A stretch of 64,000 nucleotides of DNA from Streptomyces sp. RKAG290. GTDB lineage: Bacteria; Actinomycetota; Actinomycetes; Streptomycetales; Streptomycetaceae. Positions 1-8,185 of the stretch are shown piece by piece. The position numbers and the translations under genes are program-made. The stretch spans positions 4,773,894 through 4,837,893 of the forward strand of contig NZ_JAJOZC010000001.1 of the NCBI RefSeq assembly GCF_023701695.1, read 5' to 3'. The notes under the pieces were generated by a model. It saw only the letters and a program-made list of their open reading frames with translations, did not search any database and had not been told where the DNA came from. The first letter of the stretch is position 1; every line of letters starts with the position of its first letter.

Positions 1-111
1 GGCACCGTGTACGTCGACTACGCCTCCCAGCGCCGCATTCCCAAGGCGAGCGCCCACTGGTACGCCGATGTGATCCGCCGCCACGCTCTGCCGCCGACCG
101 GCCCGTCCTGA
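1..111 (+). CDS. bglC: GH1 beta-glucosidase, C-terminal fragment
   Basis: Only the last 36 residues are present; the gene enters from the left edge in frame 1 and stops with TGA at 109-111. The visible tail (VYVDYASQRRIPKASAHWY) is the typical end of actinobacterial family 1 glycosidases that cleave cellobiose to glucose inside the cell. A CebR-type operator and a LacI-family regulator follow on the same strand, which supports a cellobiose/cello-oligosaccharide role. The catalytic glutamates lie outside the window, so the exact substrate is inferred from context. Confidence 0.75.
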   Translation, partial: GTVYVDYASQRRIPKASAHWYADVIRRHALPPTGPS

Positions 112-279
112 CCATTCACCGTTCAACTACCCTGCTGTGAACGGGTGTTGAGCGAAAACTGCTGAATCTGCATCACCCCCTGAGGCCCGGCCCTGTGCCG
201 GGTCTCAGGCATGTCCGCACGTCGGCCGGGCGCCACCGCACCCCCGGCCCGCACGAGCCGCTTGACCACGCGCGTAGAG

Positions 280-293
280 TGGGAGCGCTCCCA
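280..293. promoter_or_regulatory. CebR-type operator
   Basis: TGGGAGCGCTCCCA is a perfect 14-bp palindrome and is identical to the binding site known for CebR, the cellobiose-responsive LacI-family repressor of Streptomyces. It lies between the beta-glucosidase stop and the regulator gene, 113 bp before the regulator start, so it probably mediates autoregulation. Sequence match is direct; the regulator identity is inferred. Confidence 0.85.
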
Positions 294-405
294 TGCGGAC
301 GGCGGAGGAGCGGCCGACCGGTCCCGACGAGTGTCAAGGGATCCAACACCAGGACTTGGTTTGGTTATCCGACTGTGAGAAATTGACCGCGAACGGGAGG
401 CAGCC

Positions 406-1437
406 ATGACGGCAGCGCGAGTACGGAGCGGGGGCCGGCCCACGCTCGAAGAGGTCGCGGCGCGGGCGGGGGTGGGGCGCGGCACGGCCTCGCGGGTCAT
501 CAACGGCTCACCGCGGGTCAGCGCGCACACGCGGGAGGCGGTGGAGGCGGCCGTCGCCGAACTGGGTTACGTGCCCAACCGCGCCGCCCGTGCACTGGCG
601 GGGAACCGTACGGACGCCATCGCGCTCGTGGTGCCGGAGTCGGAGAGCCGCTTCTTCGCGGAGCCGTACTTCTCCGACATCGTGCGCGGTGTGGGTGCGG
701 CCCTGGCCGACACCGAGATGCAGCTGCTCCTCACGCTCGTCGGCAGCGACCGTGAACGCCGCAGGCTGGCCCAGTACCTGACCGCGCACCGCGTGGACGG
801 CGTGCTGCTGGTCTCCGTGCACGCCGACGACCCGCTGCCCGACCTGCTGGAGCAGCTCGGCATGCCCGCCGTCATGAACGGCCGCAGGTCCGCCACGGAG
901 CCGCTTCCCTCGGTCGACTCGGACAACTTCGAGGGCGCCCGCAGCGCCGTCGAGCACCTCGCCTCCCGGGGTCGCCGCTCCATTGCCACCATCACCGGCC
1001 GGCTGGACGTCTACGCCTCCCAGCGGCGCCTGGACGGGTACCGCAAGGCGGTCTCCGAGGCCGGACTCGAACCCGACGAGCGGCTGATCGCCCCCGCCGA
1101 CTTCTCCGAGGAGGGCGGCGTCCGTGCCATGCGGGAGCTGCTCGCCCGCCGGCCGGACGTGGACGCGGTCTTCGCCGCCTCCGACGTCATGGCCGCGGGA
1201 GCCCGCCAGGTGCTGCGGGAGGCCGGCCGGCGCATCCCGGACGACGTGGCCCTCATCGGCTTCGACGACTCCGCCGTGGCCCGGCACATGGACCCCGCGC
1301 TGACGAGCGTCCGGCAGCCGATCGAGGAGATGGGGCGCACGATGACCCGGGTGCTCCTCGACACGATTGCGAACGAGAACGCCGAGCGGCCGCAGATCGT
1401 GCTCCCCACGGAACTGATCGTCCGCGACTCCTCGTGA
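406..1437 (+). CDS. cebR: LacI-family repressor, CebR-like
   Basis: 343-residue transcription repressor. Residues about 8-58 form the LacI helix-turn-helix (PTLEEVAARAGVGRGTASRV) and hinge helix (PNRAARALAG). The rest is a periplasmic-binding-protein-like sensor domain ending in the usual LIGFDDSAVARHMDPALTSV segment. ATG at 406 follows GGGAGG at 395-400. It sits beside a GH1 beta-glucosidase and downstream of a perfect CebR operator, so the likely effector is cellobiose or a cello-oligosaccharide and the likely targets are cebEFG-bglC. A strong hairpin follows the stop codon. Confidence 0.88.
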   Translation: MTAARVRSGGRPTLEEVAARAGVGRGTASRVINGSPRVSAHTREAVEAAVAELGYVPNRAARALAGNRTDAIALVVPESESRFFAEPYFSDIVRGVGAALADTEMQLLLTLVGSDRERRRLAQYLTAHRVDGVLLVSVHADDPLPDLLEQLGMPAVMNGRRSATEPLPSVDSDNFEGARSAVEHLASRGRRSIATITGRLDVYASQRRLDGYRKAVSEAGLEPDERLIAPADFSEEGGVRAMRELLARRPDVDAVFAASDVMAAGARQVLREAGRRIPDDVALIGFDDSAVARHMDPALTSVRQPIEEMGRTMTRVLLDTIANENAERPQIVLPTELIVRDSS

Positions 1438-1452
1438 CGGGTGTCACACCCC

Positions 1453-1480
1453 GGCCCCGGTCATCGGCCGGGGCCTTTCC
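1453..1480 (+). terminator. Terminator after cebR
   Basis: GGCCCCGG (1453-1460) pairs with CCGGGGCC (1468-1475) across a 7-nt loop and is followed by TTTCC. It is 16 bp after the cebR stop codon. Confidence 0.7.
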
Positions 1481-1540
1481 CGTGCCCCGCGGTCTTCCCG
1501 CGGGACGGGACGCGTTCTCCCCAAGGGGCGGGACATGAAG

Positions 1541-1572
1541 AAGGGCTGACCCGTTTTCACAGGTCAGCCCTT
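1541..1572 (-). terminator. Terminator downstream of tRNA-His
   Basis: A perfect 11-bp stem, AAGGGCTGACC (1541-1551) with GGTCAGCCCTT (1562-1572), encloses a 10-nt loop. It lies just past the 3' end of the minus-strand tRNA gene and is probably its terminator; it could also serve read-through from the left. Confidence 0.75.
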
Positions 1573-1582
1573 GATCAATCAG

Positions 1583-1656
1583 GGTGAGTAACGGGACTCG
1601 AACCCGCGACATCCTGGACCACAACCAGGTGCTCTACCGTCTGAGCTATACCCACC
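1583..1656 (-). tRNA. tRNA-His (GTG anticodon)
   Basis: The minus strand folds as a full cloverleaf: acceptor GTGGGTA/TACTCAC, T8-A9, D arm AGCTCAGACGGTAGAGC, anticodon stem CCTGG/CCAGG with loop TTGTGGT (anticodon GTG), and T arm GCGGG TTCGAGT CCCGT. The histidine identity elements are present: an encoded extra G at position -1 (plus-strand 1656) opposite C73 (1583). The CCA end is not encoded. It lies between cebR and ornA. Confidence 0.97.
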
Positions 1657-1805
1657 GCGTCCGGTCTTTTTCTGACCGGCCGAGAAAAAGTGTACAGGGT
1701 CCGGGAGGGTGCTCGCGCCTCCATTGTCCAACCGCCGATCCCGGCCCCCGAAAGGGCCGTGACCAGCGGCTTCCTGCCGGTCCTGCATGATCCGGAGCGA
1801 AGGCC

Positions 1806-2407
1806 CTACGCCGGGGGCGAGGACAGACGCGTCGCGATCGACTTGGCGCGTTCCGAGTCGGGTCCCGGCTGCGGGACGAAGACCGCCTCCCGGTAGTACC
1901 GCAGCTCCGTGATGGAGTCACGGATGTCCGCGAGCGCCCGGTGGTTGCCGTTCTTGTCGGGACTGTTGAAGTACGCCCTCGGGAACCAGCGACGGGCCAG
2001 TTCCTTGATCGAGGAGACGTCGACGATCCGGTAGTGGAGATAGCCCTCCAGGGACGGCATGTCCCGCGACAGGAAGCCGCGGTCGGTGCCGACCGTGTTC
2101 CCGCACAGCGGAGCCTTGCCGGGCTCCTTCACGTGCTCGCGCACATAGGCCAGGACCTTCTCCTCGGCTTCGGCCAGGGTGGTGCCCCGGCCAGCTCGTC
2201 GAGGAGGCCCGAGGCGGTGTGCATCTGCCGCACCACCTCGGGCATGGTCTCCAGGGCCGCGTCCGGCGGGCGGATCACGATGTCCACCCCGTCGCCGAGC
2301 ACGTTCAACTCCGAGTCGGTGACCAGTGCGGCCACCTCGATGAGTGCGTCTTCCGTCAACGAGAGCCCGGTCATCTCGCAGTCGATCCACACCATGCGGT
2401 CGTTCAT
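1806..2407 (-). pseudogene. orn: Oligoribonuclease Orn, frameshifted
   Basis: DEDDh 3'-5' exoribonuclease that degrades 2-5-nt RNAs and pGpG, the last step in c-di-GMP breakdown. The true start is ATG at 2405-2407 (MNDRMVWIDCEMTGL), which carries the Exo I motif DCEMTGL. This frame runs to about 2190 (SGLLDELAG). The reading frame then jumps by one base and continues as TTLAEAEEKVLAYV to the normal C-terminus with YFNSPDKNGNHRALADI (Exo III) and the stop TAG at 1806-1808. One G appears to be missing from the run at plus-strand 2185-2188. Both halves are otherwise full length and well conserved, so a sequencing deletion is as likely as a true mutation. It starts 10 bp after adpA ends, so the two are probably cotranscribed, as in S. 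coelicolor ornA-adpA. Confidence 0.9.
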
Positions 2408-2417
2408 GGGCCCCACC

Positions 2418-3653
2418 CTACGGGGCACTCCGCTGCCCCGGCAGGGCCGGGCGCCCTGCGGCGTACGCGTCGGAGCCCGTCCTCCCGTGCTCGCCGCGGC
2501 CCGGATCCAGCGCTGCCGGGGCAGCGGCGGACTGACCCGCGGCACCGGCCGTCACCGCGGCCCGGCGGCTCGGTGAAGTGCCCTGTGCGGGCACCGCCTG
2601 CTCGGTGACCGTGGCAACCGGCTCCGGACCACCGCCCTGCGGACGACGGGCCCGGTAGGCGGCCCGGTACGCGGCGGGGGAGGAGCCCAGCTGACGCCGG
2701 AAGTGCCCGCGCAGCGCGACCGGCGAACGGAAGCCGCAGCGGCCCGCGACCTCGTCGACCGAGTAGTCGGACGTCTCCAGCAGCCGCTGCGCCTGCAGCA
2801 CCCGCTGGGTGATCAGCCACTGGAGCGGTGCGCTGCCGGTGAGCGAACGGAACCTGCGGTCGAAGGTCCGCCTGCTCATGTAGGCGCGCGCGGCCAGCGT
2901 CTCCACGTCGAACTGCTCGTGCAGATGCTCCAGTGCCCAGGCCACGACCTCGGCGAGCGGGTCGGAGCCGATCTCTTCAGGTAAAGACCTGTCGAGGTAG
3001 CGCTCCTGACCGCCACTGCGCCGCGGCGGCACGACGAGCCGGCGGGCGAGTGCCCCGGCGGCCTCCGTGCCGTGGTCCGAACGGACTATGTGCAGGCAGA
3101 GGTCGATTCCTGCCGCTGTCCCCGCGGAGGTGAGCACGTCGCCGTCGTCGACGAACAGCTCGCGCGGGTCGACGTGCACCGACGGATAGCGCTTGGCGAG
3201 CGTCGGCGCGTACATCCAGTGCGTGGTCGCCGGGCGGCCGTCGAGCAGGCCGGCGGCGGCGAGCACGAAGGCCCCCGTGCACAGCCCGACGATGCGGGCG
3301 CCCTCCTCGTGGGCACGGCGCAGCGCGTCCAGCGCTTCCACGGGCGGTGGTGAGGTGATCGAGCGCCAGGCGGGCACCACGACGGTGCCTGCCCTGCTGA
3401 TCGCCTCCAGCCCGTAGGGCGCGGTGAGTTCGAGTCCCCCGGTGGTGCGCAGCGGTCCCTCTTCGCCGCTGCACACGAGAAGCCGGTAACGCGGAACTCC
3501 CGCGTCCTGGCGGTCGATGCCGAATACGGAGAGCGGGATGGAGCTCTCGAAGATGGGGCCGCCGCTGAACAGCAGTACGGCCACGACCTCCCGGCGCCGG
3601 CGTCCGCTCAGCTTCCGTACAGCCTCCGTTGCGGTGGCGGAGTCCTGGCTCAT
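2418..3653 (-). CDS. adpA: AdpA/BldH developmental regulator (AraC family)
   Basis: Pleiotropic activator of aerial growth and secondary metabolism in Streptomyces. Residues about 23-210 form a DJ-1/PfpI-like domain (VAVLLFSGGPIFESSIPLSVF; GLCTGAFVLAAAG). Residues about 238-335 form the AraC/XylS double helix-turn-helix (MSRRTFDRRFRSLTG; VDEVAGRCGFRSPVALRGHF). The tail is disordered and Gln/Ala/Pro rich. A single TTA leucine codon (minus strand of 2982-2984, in DRS-L-PEE) lies in the linker, the classic position that makes adpA translation depend on the bldA tRNA. Start ATG at 3651-3653. The next gene, orn, follows after 10 bp. The long upstream gap (3654-4035) is typical of this heavily regulated promoter. 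Confidence 0.97.
   Translation of the reverse strand: MSQDSATATEAVRKLSGRRRREVVAVLLFSGGPIFESSIPLSVFGIDRQDAGVPRYRLLVCSGEEGPLRTTGGLELTAPYGLEAISRAGTVVVPAWRSITSPPPVEALDALRRAHEEGARIVGLCTGAFVLAAAGLLDGRPATTHWMYAPTLAKRYPSVHVDPRELFVDDGDVLTSAGTAAGIDLCLHIVRSDHGTEAAGALARRLVVPPRRSGGQERYLDRSLPEEIGSDPLAEVVAWALEHLHEQFDVETLAARAYMSRRTFDRRFRSLTGSAPLQWLITQRVLQAQRLLETSDYSVDEVAGRCGFRSPVALRGHFRRQLGSSPAAYRAAYRARRPQGGGPEPVATVTEQAVPAQGTSPSRRAAVTAGAAGQSAAAPAALDPGRGEHGRTGSDAYAAGRPALPGQRSAP
2982..2984 (-). promoter_or_regulatory. TTA (bldA-dependent) codon in adpA
   Basis: Plus-strand TAA at 2982-2984 reads as TTA in the adpA frame. TTA is the rarest Streptomyces codon and is decoded only by the bldA tRNA; its place between the DJ-1 and AraC domains is conserved in adpA orthologues. 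Confidence 0.9.
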
Positions 3654-4035
3654 GACGCTAAGCCCCCCTCGGTGTTCGCGTCTTCCTGGTCCTTACGGGC
3701 CTGTCGCACCTGCACATGTCCCCTCGGTCGTGCACGAGTCCCCAGCCTTCGACACCCAAGATCGAATCTACTGCGTCCCGTGGTGCCGTCGTGACAAGTT
3801 CACCAACCGGCTTTATGTCGACAAGGCAACCTGGCGGGAAGCATTCGATCACGAAGCGTTTCACTCGTGAGTCGTGCAGGGAAGTGCGCCTCGCGTTCAT
3901 GGCCCGTCCCCATTGGGTGGAAGCGTACCGCGCGGTCTCCTTCTGCCTGCTGGCAAGGGGGTTGATCGGCCATTTCGACAAGGAATCAACCGAGGAACGA
4001 AGTTGGCTGAAAATGTACGGTCGCGTGTGCGGAAT
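3654..4035 (-). promoter_or_regulatory. Long adpA upstream region, no gene seen
   Basis: This 382-bp gap separates adpA from the small membrane-protein gene on the same strand. No reading frame here shows homology-like features. It is AT-richer than its surroundings and should hold the adpA promoter and its known type of AdpA/BldD control sites, but no single -35/-10 pair or operator could be fixed by eye. Confidence 0.5.
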
Positions 4036-4314
4036 TCAGTCGTTCAACCGGCGCACTCCCCGGGAGGACCGGCCGCTCCTGTGCGCCCCCTCGGACGTTC
4101 GCGCGGCGCTGCGCAGTGACCGGCGCAGCAGCATCCGGCAGGTCACGGTGACCACGGCCAGGCCGAGCGCGACGACGGCGGCCCCGCCGGCGGAGTCGCC
4201 GTGGGCGAGGAGGACGACCGGTACCAGCAGGCAGCCGAACAGCGACCAGCGGACCACATCGGTCGCCGACTGCGCGGCGGGTTCCGGATGGGCGGGCGGG
4301 ACGGGTGCGGGCAC
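4036..4314 (-). CDS. Small two-helix membrane protein, unknown function
   Basis: 92 residues with a Pro/Ala-rich N-terminus and two predicted membrane spans (about residues 25-41, SLFGCLLVPVVLLAHG, and 46-61, AAVVALGLAVVTVTCR), ending in an Arg/Ser-rich cytoplasmic tail. ATG at 4312-4314. It is upstream of adpA on the same strand, separated by the long adpA leader. I do not recognise a family; the helix pattern and position suggest a real conserved Streptomyces gene. Confidence 0.6.
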   Translation of the reverse strand: MPAPVPPAHPEPAAQSATDVVRWSLFGCLLVPVVLLAHGDSAGGAAVVALGLAVVTVTCRMLLRRSLRSAARTSEGAHRSGRSSRGVRRLND

Positions 4315-4682
4315 GGGGTTGCTCCCTGGAGTGGTGCGGTGGCGCTGCGGTCGGTACCGGACGGCCGGCGGGACCCGTCGGCGCTGTGCGGCGGGGCGGC
4401 CACGTGGCTAACGGGCCGGGCCCCGCCCGGTCACCGAATGCGATCCGTCCGGGTCCCGCGACGTCGGTGTACAGGGCAACCGGCATTGCCATACGAGGCG
4501 GTCTCGGGCATGCTCCGTGAAACGTCGCGCGCGCTTTGCGCGGGTCTGGGCAGTGGAGGAGTGGCGCCGTACCCTTGGGGGTAAGGGGTTGGGAAGATGA
4601 TTCCCGGACACCGCAACACCGCTCACTGACGCCCCTTCCCCAAGTCGCTCTCCTCACGAGGACTCTCTTCGCCGAGACACCG
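4315..4682. other. Divergent intergenic region, no gene seen
   Basis: 368 bp between the minus-strand small membrane protein and the plus-strand universal stress protein. Open frames here are short and Arg/Pro rich, as expected from GC-rich noise. It must carry both divergent promoters, but none could be assigned with confidence. Confidence 0.5.
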
Positions 4683-5204
4683 ATGGCCGGTCACGAAATC
4701 CCCGAACCCGCGGACCGCAAGCAGGTAGCCGACCCCGAGTCGGGACCGCAGGCGGCCGAAGAAACACGTCATTCCTGCGATCCCGCGTTCCGGCACGGGG
4801 TCGTCGTCGGCTTCGACGGCTCGACCTCCAGTGAGCGGGCCCTCGCCTACGCCATCGGCATGGCCCGAAGATCAGGTTCCGGCCTGATCATCGTCCACGT
4901 CGCCAATCGGCTGCCGACCACGGTCTGGGCAGGCTGCGAGCCGCCCGTCTTCGTCGATGTCCCCGATCACCGCACCGAGGTCCTCGGTCTCGAGCTCGCC
5001 TGTGCGGACTACCTCACCGAGGTGCCGTGGGTGCTCGTCGAGCGCGGCGGGGACATCTGCCACGAGCTGGAGGAGGTCGGCCGGGAGTACTCCGCCGACG
5101 CGATCGTGGTCGGTTCCACGCAGGGGATCGTGGGCCGGATCTTCGGCTCGGTTGCGGGCCGGCTGGCGCGGCGCGCCCAGCGCCCGGTCGTCGTCATCCC
5201 GTAG
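4683..5204 (+). CDS. Universal stress protein (UspA family)
   Basis: 173 residues, a single Usp domain preceded by about 40 variable residues. The ATP-binding signature G-2X-G-9X-G-S/T is present near the C-terminus (GSTQGIVGRIFGSVAG), after the beta-strand VVVGFDGSTSSERAL at the start of the domain. ATG 4683 was chosen because the domain begins soon after and upstream residues are unlike Usp proteins. Cytosolic stress or nucleotide-sensing role; no partner is evident next door. Confidence 0.85.
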   Translation: MAGHEIPEPADRKQVADPESGPQAAEETRHSCDPAFRHGVVVGFDGSTSSERALAYAIGMARRSGSGLIIVHVANRLPTTVWAGCEPPVFVDVPDHRTEVLGLELACADYLTEVPWVLVERGGDICHELEEVGREYSADAIVVGSTQGIVGRIFGSVAGRLARRAQRPVVVIP

Positions 5205-5267
5205 CCCGTCCGGCGGCCGCGCCCCGGCTCGCCGACCCGTCCGCTCCCGTATCCCTTCACGCCAATG

Positions 5268-5298
5268 CGCCCGCTCCCGGCCCGGCCGGAAGCGGGCG
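5268..5298 (+). terminator. Hairpin after universal stress gene
   Basis: CGCCCGCT (5268-5275) pairs perfectly with AGCGGGCG (5291-5298), with a GC-rich loop and GTTCTGT after it. Likely terminator 64 bp past the stop codon. Confidence 0.5.
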
Positions 5299-5455
5299 GT
5301 TCTGTGCCTGCTCCCGGTGGAGCGGTGGCGTCAACTCGACTACGGAAACAGCCGGATGGAAGAAGCTACCGATCCGTAGAGGTGGATTGTGCGCTTGTGA
5401 AGGGTACATAAAAGTCACTCGGAAACAGCACGATTGCATGTGAAGGGAGCCCGCC

Positions 5456-6028
5456 GTGGACAACGACGTCTCTGCGGGAAACACCAGCACCTCCACCCTC
5501 GGCCATCTCGCCCTGGGGCTGACCCTGTTGGCATTCGGGATCGGCCACACCGGAGCCGTGGACGGGGTGACGGCGGCGGATGCCGTCTCGCTCGCGCTCT
5601 ATGTCGGCGGTGTCGCCCTGTTCGTCGCCGGACTCCTGGAGTTCCGCGCGGGCAACGGCTTCGACGGCACGGCCTTCGCCGGCCTGGGCGCCTTCTGGTT
5701 CACCTGGGGCACCGGCGCCGACGCCCGGGTCTCCGCCCACGCGGCAGGGCTGTTCCTGCTGCTCTGGGCTCTGTTCGCGCTCACGCTGACCCTCGGGGCG
5801 GCGGGCCGCGGTCTGCTGGGTCAGGGCACTTACGGGCTGCTGTTCGTGGCGCTCCTGGTCCTGGGCGTCGGGCAGTTCGCCGGCAGCGGCTTCCTGGGCA
5901 AGGCGGGCGGCTGGCTGGCCGCCGTGGCCGGCCTGGCCGCCTGGTACGGGGCGACGGCGGCGCTGGCCCACTGGCCCACGGCGATGCCGAGGCGTGCTGC
6001 CGGCCGAGGAGTGACGGCCACCGGCTGA
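5456..6028 (+). CDS. satP: Acetate permease, SatP/GPR1-FUN34-YaaH family
   Basis: 190-residue membrane protein with six closely spaced helices, the AceTr fold that carries acetate and succinate with protons. The family segment after helix 3 is visible (EFRAGNGFDGTAFAGLGAFWF, matching the conserved N-x-F-x-A/G-T-A-F-x-x-Y/G-G-x-F-W pattern). GTG at 5456 follows AAGGGAG at 5443-5449. It is followed by a repeat-like palindrome and a strong bidirectional terminator. Substrate is assigned by family only. Confidence 0.85.
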   Translation: MDNDVSAGNTSTSTLGHLALGLTLLAFGIGHTGAVDGVTAADAVSLALYVGGVALFVAGLLEFRAGNGFDGTAFAGLGAFWFTWGTGADARVSAHAAGLFLLLWALFALTLTLGAAGRGLLGQGTYGLLFVALLVLGVGQFAGSGFLGKAGGWLAAVAGLAAWYGATAALAHWPTAMPRRAAGRGVTATG

Positions 6029-6192
6029 GAGGCTGTCGGGTGACCTGCGACCGGGCGGCCACGCCCTGGTGCGCACGCTTCCCGCGTTGCCGAAACGTCC
6101 TGGTAGCTCCGCTACAAGGACATCCCGGCGCCTTGGAATCGCACGCACCAGCCCGCGTCCGCTTTCCGATCTCAGGTCACCCGACAGCCTCT
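6028..6192. repeat. 165-bp palindromic, MITE-like intergenic element
   Basis: Perfect 20-bp terminal inverted repeats bound the element: AGAGGCTGTCGGGTGACCTG at 6028-6047 and its complement at 6173-6192. Nested stems lie inside, for example GTCC-TG-GTAGC-TCC-GCTAC-AA-GGAC at 6097-6121 and CCTGGTGCG near 6066 with CGCACCAG near 6143. The transcript would fold into one long arm. No coding potential. It resembles a small non-autonomous mobile or structured repeat; copy number elsewhere is unknown. Confidence 0.6.
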
Positions 6193-6235
6193 GAGGCAGC
6201 GGAGGGGCCGGTCCTGGCGGCACCGGCCCACGCGG

Positions 6236-6274
6236 AGCGGCCCCGCACCCACCTGACGTGGGTGCGGGGCCGCT
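6236..6274. terminator. Bidirectional terminator between satP and glmS
   Basis: A perfect 17-bp stem (6236-6252 with 6258-6274) and a 5-nt loop CTGAC are followed by CTTT. It separates convergent satP and glmS. Confidence 0.9.
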
Positions 6275-6297
6275 CTTTGGTCCGGGTGCGGACGTGA

Positions 6298-8127
6298 CTA
6301 CTCGACGGTGACGGACTTCGCCAGGTTGCGCGGCTTGTCGATGTCCCGGCCCATGGCCAGCGCCGTGTGGTAGGCGAAGAGCTGGAGCGGGATGCCCATC
6401 AGGATCGGGTCCAGCTCGTTCTCGTTCTTCGGTACGACGATGGTGTGGTCGGCCTTCTCCTGCACCTGGTGCGCGACGGCGAGGATGCGGCCGCTGCGGG
6501 CCTTGATCTCCTCCATCGCGGCGCGGTTCTTCTCCAGCAGGTCGTCGTCCGGCACGATCGCCACGGTCGGCATCGCGGGCTCGATCAGCGCGAGCGGCCC
6601 GTGCTTCAGCTCGGAGGCCGGGTAGGCCTCGGCGTGGATGTACGAGACCTCCTTGAGCTTCAGCGAGGCCTCACGGGCCACGGGGTAGCCGCGCACCCGG
6701 CCGATGAACATCATCGACTTGGCGTCCGCGTACTCCGCCGCCAGCTTCTTGATCTCGTCCTCGTTGGCGAGGATCTCGCTGATCTGGGCGGGCAGCCTGC
6801 GCAGGCCCTCGATGATCCGCTTGCCGTCGGCGACCGACAGGTCCCGGATCCGCCCCAGGTGCAGGGCGAGCAGCGCGAACGCGACCACGGTGTTGGTGAA
6901 GCACTTGGTGGAGACGACGCACACCTCGGGGCCGGCGTGCACATACGTACCGCCGTCCGCCTCCCGGGCGATCGCGGAACCGACCACGTTGACGACACCG
7001 AGCACCCGGGCGCCCTTGCGCTTGAGCTCCTGGACCGCGGCCAGCACGTCGTAGGTCTCGCCGGACTGGGAGACCGCGACATACAGCGTGTCGGGGTCCA
7101 CCACCGGGTTGCGGTAGCGGAACTCGGAAGCGGGCTCGGCGTCCGCGGGGATGCGGGCGAGCTCCTCGATCAGCTGGGCGCCGATCTGGCCCGCGTGGTA
7201 CGAGGTGCCGCAGCCGAGGATCTTGATCCGGCGGACCCCGCGCGCCTCACGGGCGTCCAGGTTCAGGCCGCCCAGGTGCACGGTGGCGAACCGGTCGTCG
7301 ATCCGGCCGCGCAGCACCCGGTCGACGGCTTCGGCCTGCTCCGAGATCTCCTTGTGCATGTACGTGTCGTGGCCGCCCATGTCGTACGACTCGGCCTCCC
7401 ACTCCACGGTGGTCGGCGTCGCCGTCGTGGTCGAGCCCTCCGTCGTGTACGTACGGAAGTCGTCGGCCTTGAGGGTGGCCATCTCGCCGTCGTCGAGGGT
7501 GACGACCTGGCGGGTGTGGGTGACCAGGGCGGCGACGTCCGAGGCGACGAACATCTCCTTCTCGCCGATGCCGAGGACGACGGGGGAGCCGTTGCGGGCC
7601 ACGACGATGCGGTCGTTGAAGTCGGCGTGCATGACGGCGATGCCGTACGTGCCCTCGACCGAGCGCAGGGCCTCGCGGACCTTCTCCTCCAGGGTGTCCG
7701 CCTCCGAGCGGGCGATCAGGTGGACCAGCACCTCGGTGTCGGTCTCGGAGAGGAAGACGACGCCCTCCGCCTCGAGCCGGACGCGCAGCTCGGAGGCGTT
7801 GTCGATGATCCCGTTGTGGACGACCGCGACCTTGTTGCCGGCGTCCAGGTGCGGGTGGGCGTTCTCGTCGCTCGGGGCGCCGTGGGTGGCCCAGCGGGTG
7901 TGCGCGATGCCGGTCGTGCCGGTGAAGCGCTTGGGGACCCGGGCCTCCAGCTCGCGGACCCGGCCCTTGGCCTTGACCATCTTCAGCGCGGCGGGCTTGC
8001 CGGCCGCCGGCTTGCCGGTGATCACGATGCCCGCGGAGTCGTAACCCCGGTACTCCAGCCGCTGCAGCCCTTCCAGCAGCAGTGGAGCCACGTCACGCTT
8101 TCCGATGTAACCGACGATTCCGCACAT
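6298..8127 (-). CDS. glmS: Glucosamine-6-phosphate synthase GlmS
   Basis: Glutamine:fructose-6-phosphate amidotransferase, the entry step of UDP-GlcNAc and peptidoglycan synthesis. 609 residues. The protein starts MCGIVGYIG, with Cys2 as the class II glutaminase nucleophile. The glutaminase domain covers about 1-235 (RWATHG, NGIIDN). Two SIS domains follow (GCGTSYHAG; SQSGETYD; ASLKLKEVSYIHAEAYPASE), and the chain ends in KSVTVE, the usual C-terminal sugar-site sequence. No glmS ribozyme is expected or seen. Upstream by 58 bp is a small gene on the same strand, and beyond that the hexA divergent promoter with a DasR-type site, so amino-sugar control of both directions is possible. Confidence 0.97.
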   Translation of the reverse strand: MCGIVGYIGKRDVAPLLLEGLQRLEYRGYDSAGIVITGKPAAGKPAALKMVKAKGRVRELEARVPKRFTGTTGIAHTRWATHGAPSDENAHPHLDAGNKVAVVHNGIIDNASELRVRLEAEGVVFLSETDTEVLVHLIARSEADTLEEKVREALRSVEGTYGIAVMHADFNDRIVVARNGSPVVLGIGEKEMFVASDVAALVTHTRQVVTLDDGEMATLKADDFRTYTTEGSTTTATPTTVEWEAESYDMGGHDTYMHKEISEQAEAVDRVLRGRIDDRFATVHLGGLNLDAREARGVRRIKILGCGTSYHAGQIGAQLIEELARIPADAEPASEFRYRNPVVDPDTLYVAVSQSGETYDVLAAVQELKRKGARVLGVVNVVGSAIAREADGGTYVHAGPEVCVVSTKCFTNTVVAFALLALHLGRIRDLSVADGKRIIEGLRRLPAQISEILANEDEIKKLAAEYADAKSMMFIGRVRGYPVAREASLKLKEVSYIHAEAYPASELKHGPLALIEPAMPTVAIVPDDDLLEKNRAAMEEIKARSGRILAVAHQVQEKADHTIVVPKNENELDPILMGIPLQLFAYHTALAMGRDIDKPRNLAKSVTVE

Positions 8128-8185
8128 AGAGTCTCTGCCCCTCCATCGACGTACAAGTAAGTGGGTGCCCGGCCGCGGAGCGGTC

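Noticed and set aside
2180..2195. Programmed ribosomal frameshift in orn
   Set aside because: No slippery heptamer, pseudoknot or conserved precedent; four other genes here show the same single-base loss.
3716..4411. 231-residue plus-strand frame in the adpA upstream region
   Set aside because: No recognisable domain, biased composition, and it overlaps the better supported small membrane protein on the minus strand.
5027..5443. 138-residue plus-strand frame overlapping the universal stress gene
   Set aside because: Alternate-frame shadow, Arg/Gly/Ala-rich.
6367..8160. 597-residue plus-strand open frame opposite glmS
   Set aside because: It is the antisense shadow of glmS; its sequence is low-complexity Asp/Gly/Arg/Val, without any family motif.
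8128..8185. glmS ribozyme/riboswitch
   Set aside because: The 58-bp gap is too short and lacks the conserved core; glmS ribozymes are typical of Firmicutes.
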